Source: an uncultured Micrococcaceae bacterium (GTDB lineage: Bacteria; Actinomycetota; Actinomycetes; Actinomycetales; Micrococcaceae). Taken from it: a DNA stretch of 8,987 nt. Of this stretch, positions 1-6,249 are shown piece by piece. The notes beneath the pieces are model-generated. The model was given only the letters and a program-made list of their open reading frames with translations, made no database searches and had not been told where the DNA came from. Both the position numbers and the translations under genes were made by a program. Position 1 is the first letter of the stretch. Each line of letters starts with the position of its first letter. The stretch is from positions 1 to 8,987 of the forward strand of contig CALBOC010000325.1 of assembly GCA_937896705.1 (NCBI GenBank). Reading direction: 5' to 3'.

Positions 1-1416
1 CAGTATGATCTGGCCATCATCGGTTCCGGATCCGGTAATTCCGTTATCACCCCGTATTGGGATAATAAAAACGTCGCGATTATCGACTCGGGGACCTTCG
101 GCGGCACCTGTCTGAACGTCGGATGTATTCCGACCAAGATGTTTGCCTATCCTGCGCAACTGGCCGCTAACGCAACGGCAGCAGGACGCCTCGGGGTGGA
201 CATGGAGGTGACAAAGGCCGATTGGCCGAGTATCAGAGATCGCATCTTCTCCCGCATTGATGCGATCTCGGCCGGCGGAAAAGCGTACCGGGACAAAGAG
301 CTGGAACACACCACGCTCATTGCCGAGGAAGTGCAATTCTCCGGTCCCAAGCAGTTGACGACCCCAAGCGGACGTATTATCGAAGCTGACCAGATCGTGA
401 TTGCGGCAGGTTCCCGTCCGAGCCTGCCAGATGTCCCCGGCTTAGACCTACCGGGCGTGCACACCTCGGACACGATCATGCGCATCGACTCCCTGCCGAA
501 ACGCATCATTATTGTCGGCGGCAAATACATTGGGTCTGAATTCGCCGCGATCTTCTCCGGGCTCGGAACAGAAGTCATTCACATCAATCGTTCTGGGCAG
601 CTGCTGTCGAACCACGACAATACGATCTCTGACGAATTCACCCGTATTGCCAAAGAGCAGTGGCAAGTCGCCCTCAACCGCACTCTGCACTCCATCGATC
701 AACAAGGCGGCAGACTGCGAGTCAACCTGAGCGCCACGGGTCACGAAACCAATGAGGTCGTGGACTACTTCGTCGGCGACGTGGTGCTGCTAGCCACCGG
801 GCGGGTTCCCAATATTGATCGGCTGAATCTGCCAGCGGCCGCCATAGATACCGATGCGGGGTTCATTGCTCGTGATGAATATTTGCGAGTGCTGTCGGCA
901 GGTGAACCACTCGAGGGGGTCTGGGCAATCGGGGATATTGCCAACCCGCAGATGCTGAAACACGTAGCCAATCATGAGCAACGGTTAGTCTCGCACAATA
1001 TGGAAAACCCTGGCTCCATGAAGCGCGAAAGCCTCGGGCCGATCCCGGCGGGGGTCTTTACTCGACCGCAGATTGCCAGTGCCGGTTTGACTGAAGATGA
1101 GGCCAAAGATCAGTACGGCGAAGATGCTATCACCGTAAAAGTTCAAGACTACGGCGACACGGCCTATGGGTGGGCCATGGAAGAATATGACGGTTTCGTC
1201 AAGCTCATCGCCGAGAAGTCCAGCGGAAATATTCTTGGCGTTCACATCCTTGGGGCCGAAGCCACAAACCTGATTCAACCCGTATTAACCGCCATGTCTA
1301 TGAATATCTCGGCCCATCAATTGGCTCGAGGCCAGTACTGGATTCACCCGGCAATGGCCGAGGTTGTAGAAAACGCCCTCCTCGGGCTCGATGTACCCGA
1401 TTCAGGCTGTCTCTAA
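1..1416 (+). CDS. mtr: Mycothione reductase (5' end outside the window)
   Basis: This flavoprotein reduces mycothione (oxidised mycothiol disulfide) with NADPH in the cytosol, keeping the mycothiol pool reduced. The reading frame is open from base 1, so the true start lies just upstream; 471 codons are visible, and the family is about 460 residues. Seen in order: FAD-binding GSGSGN (codons 8-13), the redox-active pair in GGTCLNVGCIPTKM (Cys37, Cys42), HTSDTIMRI, the NADPH Rossmann motif, ATGRVPN, GDIANPQMLKHVANHE, QDYGDTAYGWAMEE, and the C-terminal RGQYWIHPAMAEVVENALLG with catalytic His449 and Glu454. The last block and the HTSDT motif match mycothione reductase better than glutathione reductase, lipoamide dehydrogenase or mercuric reductase. 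Odd points: the NADPH motif reads GGKYIG, with Lys (codon 175) where GxGxxG has its second Gly, and there is an extra Cys one residue from the C-terminus. The gene converges on the acyl-CoA ligase gene. Confidence 0.93.
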   Translation, partial: QYDLAIIGSGSGNSVITPYWDNKNVAIIDSGTFGGTCLNVGCIPTKMFAYPAQLAANATAAGRLGVDMEVTKADWPSIRDRIFSRIDAISAGGKAYRDKELEHTTLIAEEVQFSGPKQLTTPSGRIIEADQIVIAAGSRPSLPDVPGLDLPGVHTSDTIMRIDSLPKRIIIVGGKYIGSEFAAIFSGLGTEVIHINRSGQLLSNHDNTISDEFTRIAKEQWQVALNRTLHSIDQQGGRLRVNLSATGHETNEVVDYFVGDVVLLATGRVPNIDRLNLPAAAIDTDAGFIARDEYLRVLSAGEPLEGVWAIGDIANPQMLKHVANHEQRLVSHNMENPGSMKRESLGPIPAGVFTRPQIASAGLTEDEAKDQYGEDAITVKVQDYGDTAYGWAMEEYDGFVKLIAEKSSGNILGVHILGAEATNLIQPVLTAMSMNISAHQLARGQYWIHPAMAEVVENALLGLDVPDSGCL

Positions 1417-1427
1417 ATCGACACAGA

Positions 1428-1466
1428 CCCGACCGCTCTGGTCCTTGTCGGATGAGAGCGGTCGGG
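1428..1466. terminator. Hairpin between convergent mtr and fadD, possible bidirectional terminator
   Basis: CCCGACCGCTCT (1428-1439) and AGAGCGGTCGGG (1455-1466) form a perfect 12-bp GC-rich stem with a 15-base loop. It starts 11 bases after the mtr stop and lies 18 bases beyond the end of the oppositely oriented ligase gene. Neither side has a T tract, so it is not a canonical intrinsic terminator. Such T-less hairpins between convergent genes are common in actinobacteria, and termination is inferred from position. Confidence 0.6.
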
Positions 1467-1484
1467 GAAGCGGACGGCAGTAGG

Positions 1485-3296
1485 TTATCGGCTTGCTGGC
1501 TGGTAAATGTCGTCGATGAGGTCTGCGTAGTCCCGCATGATGGTCTCGCGTCGAACTTTCATTGAGGGGGTCATATGGCCGCCTTCAATCGTAAAGTCAC
1601 GCTCTGCGATGCGGAACTCGCGAATCGATTCCGCTCGTGAGACCGACTCATTTGCTCGATCGATTAGACCCTGGACGTGTTCCAGCACGGTCGGATGCTG
1701 TGCCATGTCAGTCGGACTCATGGTGGGGTCCAGTTGGCGTTGCTTCAACCAGGCCGGAGCGGTCTCCTCGTCTAGCGTGATAATCGCTGCCACAAATTTT
1801 TGATTGTCGCCGATCACTATGACCTGAGAGATCAGCCCGTCGGCTCGGATTTGGTCTTCCAGCTGTGCGGGCGCGACATTCTTCCCACTGGCGGTGACGA
1901 GAATTTCCTTCTTGCGTCCCGTGATGGTCAGGAAGCCGTCGTCATCAAGATGGCCGATATCTCCGGTTTGGAACCACCCGTCTACCAGCTCTTCTGCTGT
2001 CTTATCAGGAAGGTTGTGGTATCCCTTGAACACGCATATGCCGTGAGCCAGGATCTCCCCGTCATCGGCGATACGAATGCCACATCCGGGTGCCGGGAGC
2101 CCAACCGTCCCGACGCGAGTTTTACCTGGACGATTCACGGTGACCGGTGCTGTGGTCTCTGTCAGCCCGTACCCTTCTTTGATATCGACACCGACGCCCC
2201 GGAAGAAGTGGCTAAGGTATGCGCCTAAGGGGCCGCCTCCTGAAATCGCGTGTTTCACGTGCCCGCCCATGGCAGCTCGGATCTTTGAGTACAACAGTTT
2301 GTCGAACACCCAGTGTTTGAGCCGCAGACCCGCCCCAATGGAACCGGCTTCTCGTGCTTTCGAATATTCCACGGCGATTTCGGCACCACGTTCAAAAATC
2401 TTACCCTTACCACCTTCTTGTGCGTTGAGCAGCGCAGAGTTATACACTTTTTCGAAAACTCGCGGGACCGCCAACAGAAAATCAGGTTGGAAAGACTTCA
2501 AGTCAGTCACGAGGTCTTTAACATTTGGGGTATGGGCCACTTTTGACCCGGAAGCCAAGGTCTGAAACGAAATGAATCTGGCAAAGATGTGTGCCAGCGG
2601 GATAAATAGGATGGTTTTACTGTCACGGGTGAGTACTTCGCGCAGTTCGGAATGCAAAACGTTCAATGTGAGGCTGACCAGGTTACCGTGCGTGATCATG
2701 CATCCCTTGGGACGTCCCGTCGTGCCTGAGGTATATACAATAGTGGCCACATCTTCGAGGCTTGCCCGGGTGCGACGGTGTTCCATCTCGTCTTCGCCAG
2801 GACCTTGCTCGGCTAAGGAACGCAAATCGTCAAGGCCCTCTTCCATGACCCACAGACCGTTCAACTGGGGAAGACCTTCGCGTTGGATTGCGGTTTCGAC
2901 CGCTCGACCATGTTCGGATTTCTCCACCACGATTGCCTTGACCGAGGCATCTTGCAGAATCCATGTGATCTGAGCAGGGGAGGAGGTCTCGTATATCGGC
3001 ACGGTGACCGCACCGGCGTACATGATCGCAAGATCCAGCAGGGTCCATTCATAGCGGGTAGGGCTCATGATGGCCACGCTATCGCCGGGATTGATCCCAG
3101 CCGAGGCGAGGGCCCGAGCGATAGTCTTCACATCCTGGCGAAATTCTTGAGCGCTAACGTCGGACCATTCGCCGGGTTGTAATTGCCGAGCAAATAATGG
3201 GTGTTGCGGGTCCTGGTTGTACTGGTCTTCGACTAAGTCTGTGGCATTGGATGTCGGCGGGGCTTCTGCCACCGCTGGAATCATGATCTCTTTCAA
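1485..3296 (-). CDS. Long-chain fatty-acid--CoA ligase (FadD15-like AMP-forming synthetase)
   Basis: This enzyme activates long-chain fatty acids to acyl-CoA through an acyl-adenylate, for beta-oxidation or lipid synthesis at the inner face of the membrane. With the TTG start it has 603 residues, the usual length of the FadD15 group. Motifs in that numbering: P-loop-like YTSGTTGRPKG (188-198), YGLTET (376-381), TGD (444-446), the signature ending GRKKE (460-464), and near the C-terminus TPSMKVRR, carrying the conserved adenylation Lys. TTG at 3296 is chosen because AGGAG (3302-3306) lies 5 bases upstream and the resulting N-terminus (M)KEIMIPAV resembles the usual MRE-x-x-VPA start of actinobacterial homologues. 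ATG at 3284 (599 aa) is the alternative. A GTG-type start at 3374 would add 26 residues of doubtful coding value. It is probably the last gene of the esterase unit and may also have its own promoter. Exact chain length and fadD number cannot be told from sequence. Confidence 0.92.
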   Translation of the reverse strand: MKEIMIPAVAEAPPTSNATDLVEDQYNQDPQHPLFARQLQPGEWSDVSAQEFRQDVKTIARALASAGINPGDSVAIMSPTRYEWTLLDLAIMYAGAVTVPIYETSSPAQITWILQDASVKAIVVEKSEHGRAVETAIQREGLPQLNGLWVMEEGLDDLRSLAEQGPGEDEMEHRRTRASLEDVATIVYTSGTTGRPKGCMITHGNLVSLTLNVLHSELREVLTRDSKTILFIPLAHIFARFISFQTLASGSKVAHTPNVKDLVTDLKSFQPDFLLAVPRVFEKVYNSALLNAQEGGKGKIFERGAEIAVEYSKAREAGSIGAGLRLKHWVFDKLLYSKIRAAMGGHVKHAISGGGPLGAYLSHFFRGVGVDIKEGYGLTETTAPVTVNRPGKTRVGTVGLPAPGCGIRIADDGEILAHGICVFKGYHNLPDKTAEELVDGWFQTGDIGHLDDDGFLTITGRKKEILVTASGKNVAPAQLEDQIRADGLISQVIVIGDNQKFVAAIITLDEETAPAWLKQRQLDPTMSPTDMAQHPTVLEHVQGLIDRANESVSRAESIREFRIAERDFTIEGGHMTPSMKVRRETIMRDYADLIDDIYQPASR

Positions 3297-3301
3297 GGAT
3301 G

Positions 3302-3306
3302 CTCCT
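3302..3306 (-). promoter_or_regulatory. Ribosome binding site deciding a TTG start for the acyl-CoA ligase
   Basis: AGGAG on the minus strand is followed by 5 bases and TTG (3296-3294). The next in-frame ATG (3284) is 17 bases from this site and has only a weak purine stretch immediately before it, so the TTG is preferred. Confidence 0.6.
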
Positions 3307-3337
3307 AGTGCGAGTGAAATTGAGCGATCTAGGTCAC

Positions 3338-3366
3338 ATTCTACTGTCAGGTGGCATAAATAACGA
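3338..3366 (-). promoter_or_regulatory. Candidate promoter for the acyl-CoA ligase gene
   Basis: On the minus strand TCGTTA (3366-3361), a 17-base spacer and TAGAAT (3343-3338) resemble a housekeeping -35/-10 pair in the 95-base gap before the ligase. Transcription would begin near 3331, giving a leader of about 35 bases that contains the AGGAG site. The -35 match is poor. The arms GTGGC and GCCAC flank the -35 region (minus strand), which might be an operator, but they are short and far apart. Confidence 0.35.
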
Positions 3367-3391
3367 GACGCCACGGATGAGGGATCCGGTG

Positions 3392-3832
3392 CTACAGCCT
3401 GGCCCCGTCGCCGTAATCGTCCTCATCAAAGGGGTCTCGATGGGCCCAAGTTTTGGGTAAGAGGAAAAATAAGCTCACTGCGCCGCCCAAGAAAGCCAGC
3501 AACGTGGCGGTTGAGAGCCACCAGGGCAATGGTGTGCTCAACAGCGCGGCCAGAATCCAGATGAAGACTGACCCAACCACTCCCACCCAGGAGATAACGG
3601 CACGCGGGTCGCCGCTGGCAAGGGCCTTGGGCTCGGGCGGTCGGAAATCTTCTATGATCTCATGAGCCAGCTGATAATCGCGTGGTCCCTGGAGCGGCGC
3701 AACCGGCTGCTGGGCATCCGAGGATCCATCGAGTTCTTCAGCGGGTGGGGTTTGTGCCTGGTCTGGAGTTCCACCCAGTCGTCGGACAAGATCCTCCCAT
3801 TGCTCGTTATCGTTGGGTTCAGAGGGTTTCAC
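3392..3832 (-). CDS. Conserved small membrane protein with two transmembrane helices
   Basis: This is a 146-residue protein of unknown function. It begins with a polar, proline-rich stretch containing WEDLVRRLGG (12-21) and a FRPPEPKA segment (63-70). Two hydrophobic helices follow (about 79-99 and 103-125), and the tail is short and acidic, with DPFDEDDYGDGARL at the end. From memory, this layout with an FxPPEP element and a DP-acidic-DDGA-like tail occurs in an unnamed family of Micrococcales membrane proteins. The GTG start at 3832 is supported by GGGAG (3843-3839) six bases upstream. It overlaps the end of the esterase gene by 14 bases, implying translational coupling. Both long soluble ends may be cytoplasmic, as expected of a two-helix hairpin, but that is inference. 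No enzymatic motif is visible. Confidence 0.8.
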   Translation of the reverse strand: MKPSEPNDNEQWEDLVRRLGGTPDQAQTPPAEELDGSSDAQQPVAPLQGPRDYQLAHEIIEDFRPPEPKALASGDPRAVISWVGVVGSVFIWILAALLSTPLPWWLSTATLLAFLGGAVSLFFLLPKTWAHRDPFDEDDYGDGARL

Positions 3833-4625
3833 GGTGGTCTCCCGATAACGCTAAAAGTGTGGAAATACTGTGGCGGTGAATCTTGGGTGCATCATAGTCC
3901 AGTGTGGCCACGTGGAAACTCTGGTCCAGCACAATGGTTGTCAGCAGGTGCGGTCTGAGGGCTCGGCGCAAAATTCTAGCTGAGGAGGGAGGCACAATAT
4001 GGTCCCGCGTCGACCAATACAGCGTCACAGGCGAGTCGATGTTGACCAAATGCCGTCGGGTCGTCCAGAACAATTTGCTCAGTTCTTGGACGGCAGGCAC
4101 CGGGGTGCGGTTATAAGCCTCTTCGATCACACCGGGTTTCTTTATATCGCCGGCCAGCGGTCCCACCGTGGGGATCACGCGTTCGAAAAGGGGAGACAGC
4201 GCCACCCCGAGCCGGTCGAGCATTTTGAAGCTCAAGGCTGGGTTGACCACGAACGTGGCATCCACGCGCCGATGACTGGCAGCGTCAAGCGCCAGCGTGC
4301 CACCCATCGATAATCCCGCAACGGCCACCTTGTCGAAGCCTTGGGTGAGAAGATTATCGACCGCTTGTTGGACGTCTCGTCGCCATCGCCCAGCGCTGGT
4401 TTGAGCCAGGTCCAAAACGGTAGTGCCGTGACCCGATAGCAGCGGAAGACACACCGTGGCGCCGGCTTCGGCGAGCGCATCGGCCCAGGGCATGACCGTT
4501 TGTGGTCCAGCGGTAAACCCATGCAGCATCAGCACGGCCCAGCGGGTGCCAGAAGCACACAGTACGCCATCGGGGTTCGGGGTGAGATAGTGAGGTGTCT
4601 GCACTGTTTCCATTATCTTCAGCAT
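3819..4625 (-). CDS. Alpha/beta hydrolase, Est30-like carboxylesterase or monoacylglycerol lipase
   Basis: This 268-residue hydrolase has no signal peptide or membrane helix, so it is probably cytosolic. The fold is marked by LMLHGFTAGP (32-41, oxyanion-hole region), the nucleophile elbow GLSMGG (Ser106), the acid residue in YWSTRDHIVPP (Asp208) and the catalytic His in QSFHVATLDYD (His238). The triad is complete and the length is usual for the family. The SFHVATLD block resembles the SGHVITLD block of Geobacillus Est30-type carboxylesterases, so short- to medium-chain acyl esters or monoacylglycerols are likely substrates. The actual substrate is unknown. ATG 4625 is favoured by GAGG (4638-4635) nine bases upstream; ATG 4613 lacks a good site. 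It is the first gene of a unit leading into the membrane protein and acyl-CoA ligase, so released fatty acids could be activated by the ligase. Confidence 0.87.
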   Translation of the reverse strand: MLKIMETVQTPHYLTPNPDGVLCASGTRWAVLMLHGFTAGPQTVMPWADALAEAGATVCLPLLSGHGTTVLDLAQTSAGRWRRDVQQAVDNLLTQGFDKVAVAGLSMGGTLALDAASHRRVDATFVVNPALSFKMLDRLGVALSPLFERVIPTVGPLAGDIKKPGVIEEAYNRTPVPAVQELSKLFWTTRRHLVNIDSPVTLYWSTRDHIVPPSSARILRRALRPHLLTTIVLDQSFHVATLDYDAPKIHRHSISTLLALSGDHRETL

Positions 4626-4717
4626 AGTGCTGGGCCTCGGAACGTAAATACCTCCGCAGCGTAGCCGGTGTTTCCAAGTTGTAGGGGCGGAAAGTTTGGG
4701 CTATTAGCTTCATGAAC

Positions 4718-4746
4718 TTCCCGGTCTGTTGCCGTCACCGTATGCT
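4718..4746 (+). promoter_or_regulatory. Candidate promoter of the DAHP synthase gene, giving a leaderless mRNA
   Basis: TATGCT (4741-4746) fits the TANNNT -10 pattern, with TTCCCG (4718-4723) as a weak -35 at 17-base spacing. Seven bases separate the -10 from ATG 4754, so the expected first transcribed base is the A of that ATG. No purine-rich ribosome binding site lies upstream of the start. The rest of the divergent gap 4626-4753 shows no clear promoter for the esterase on the other strand. Confidence 0.45.
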
Positions 4747-4753
4747 AGTTTGC

Positions 4754-6163
4754 ATGATGTTTGACACTGCGGAAAAGAATCGGGCCGTTGAGCCCTTTGG
4801 CACCAATCTGTCTCAGGGTGCCGCCGACTATCCAGGTCTGGACGCTTGGCGGGATCTTGACGTGAAACAAGCACCGCAGTGGTATGACCAAAAAGTCTTT
4901 GAAGACAGTATGCACGAGCTGTCGCATGTGCCCCCACTGGTCTTCGCTGGAGAAGTAGATGTCTTGCGCGAACGACTCGCTGCAGCCGCTGCTGGGAAAG
5001 CTTTTGTCTTGCAGGGTGGGGACTGTGCGGAGACGTTTGCCGGCGCCACGGCAAATAAGATCTCCTCGCGTATTCGCACCATCTTACAAATGGCAGCAGT
5101 GTTGACTTACGGCGCATCCATGCCGGTCGTCAAAATGGGGCGAATGGCCGGCCAGTTCGCCAAACCGCGATCTTCTGACATGGAAACTCGCGACGGTGTC
5201 ACCTTGCCATCGTTCCGCGGCGAGATCGTCAATGGGTTTGATTTCACCGAAGAATCCCGTCGGCATGATCCGCGCCGAATGATACAGGCCTACCACACCT
5301 CGGCCTCGACCCTGAATCTCATTCGTGCCTTCACCACCGGGGGGTTTGCTGACCTTCGGACGGTCCATTCTTGGAACAAGGGTTTCATGTCCAATCCGGC
5401 TTACGCTCGCTTTGACGAGTTGGCCGCCGAAATTGACCGTGCTGTGCGGTTCATGGAAGCCGCGGGCGCAGATTTTGATGCGCTCCGCACGGTGGAATTC
5501 TTCTCCGCGCACGAAGCGCTCCTGCTGGATTACGAGCGAGCGTTAACCCGGGTGGACTCACGGACCGGTCTGCCCTACATCACATCGTCACACTTTGTGT
5601 GGATCGGTGAGCGGACCCGTCAGGTCGACGGGGCACATGTTGACTACCTGTCTCGTATTCAAAACCCGATCGGCGTAAAACTCGGCCCGACCACCACGGT
5701 GGACCAAGCGATGGAACTTATTGAAAAGCTTGACCCAGAACGTGAGCCCGGCCGATTGACTTTTATCGTTCGGATGGGTGCGGATACAATCCGCGAGCGG
5801 TTGCCCGAGGTTATGAAGGGTGTGAAAGCTCAAGGCGCGACACCGTTGTGGATTACGGACCCCATGCATGGCAACACGATTACTGCTGCCAACGGTTACA
5901 AAACACGCCGGTTGGAAGACATCATGAACGAAGTTCGTGGATTCTTCGAGGTCGCGCACGCCACCGGAACGCATCCGGGCGGCTTGCACATCGAACTCAC
6001 CGGCGACGATGTCGCCGAATGTCTTGGCGGTTCTGTCGCCATTGATGAGTCCGCGTTCGACGAGCGCTACGAGACCTTAGTTGATCCTCGCCTGAATCAT
6101 CAACAGTCCCTGGAACTGGCATTCTTAGTGGCTGAGTCCCTGGCTAAAGGCAATACGCCCTAA
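4754..6163 (+). CDS. aroG: 3-deoxy-7-phosphoheptulonate synthase, class II
   Basis: This enzyme condenses phosphoenolpyruvate and erythrose 4-phosphate to DAHP, the first step of the shikimate pathway. It is a class II (plant/mycobacterial) type of 469 residues from ATG 4754. Metal ligands are recognisable by comparison with the M. tuberculosis enzyme: Cys91 in QGGDCAETF, His372 in DPMHGNT, Glu414 in HIELTGDD and Asp444 in DPRLNH. Substrate-binding residues are also present: Arg130 in GRMAGQFAKPRS, Arg287 in GERTRQ, Lys309 in GVKLGP and Arg340 in FIVRMG. The N-terminal extension (1 to about 75) is kept; in mycobacteria it shapes oligomerisation and aromatic amino-acid feedback. The frame is open back to ATG 4712, but that segment is Cys-rich and unlike the family, so 4754 (or 4757) is preferred. 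The gene is divergent from the esterase and convergent with the kinase. A kinase of PknL type close to this gene recalls the M. tuberculosis arrangement. Confidence 0.95.
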   Translation: MMFDTAEKNRAVEPFGTNLSQGAADYPGLDAWRDLDVKQAPQWYDQKVFEDSMHELSHVPPLVFAGEVDVLRERLAAAAAGKAFVLQGGDCAETFAGATANKISSRIRTILQMAAVLTYGASMPVVKMGRMAGQFAKPRSSDMETRDGVTLPSFRGEIVNGFDFTEESRRHDPRRMIQAYHTSASTLNLIRAFTTGGFADLRTVHSWNKGFMSNPAYARFDELAAEIDRAVRFMEAAGADFDALRTVEFFSAHEALLLDYERALTRVDSRTGLPYITSSHFVWIGERTRQVDGAHVDYLSRIQNPIGVKLGPTTTVDQAMELIEKLDPEREPGRLTFIVRMGADTIRERLPEVMKGVKAQGATPLWITDPMHGNTITAANGYKTRRLEDIMNEVRGFFEVAHATGTHPGGLHIELTGDDVAECLGGSVAIDESAFDERYETLVDPRLNHQQSLELAFLVAESLAKGNTP

Positions 6164-6180
6164 CCCGGAACCTTAGCTGT

Positions 6181-6219
6181 CGCATCAACCGCCGGATATT
6201 CCCGGCGGTTGATGCGTTT
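6181..6219 (+). terminator. Strong hairpin terminator after the DAHP synthase
   Basis: CGCATCAACCGCCGG (6181-6195) and CCGGCGGTTGATGCG (6202-6216) are perfect inverse complements: a 15-bp stem with a 6-base loop, 17 bases after the stop codon, followed by TTT. The following T run is only on the plus strand, so it best terminates aroG. It sits 30 bases past the end of the convergent kinase gene and may also act on that transcript. Confidence 0.85.
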
Positions 6220-6249
6220 AACGCCTCCGAAAGTCGGGTCGGCAGCTCG

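Noticed and set aside
147..578. A 143-codon open frame on the - strand opposite mycothione reductase
   Set aside because: The + strand encodes unmistakable FAD and disulfide motifs over this interval.
3297..3374. A 26-residue extension of the acyl-CoA ligase
   Set aside because: The family N-terminus begins at TTG 3296, and a candidate promoter lies inside this stretch.
4712..4753. An N-terminal extension of the DAHP synthase from ATG 4712
   Set aside because: The 14 extra residues are Cys/Arg-rich and unlike the family, there is no ribosome binding site, and the segment contains the likely promoter.
4626..4753. A possible esterase promoter on the - strand of the divergent gap
   Set aside because: I tested TA-rich hexamers there (for example TAATAG and TATTTA) and none had an acceptable -35 partner at 16-19 bases.
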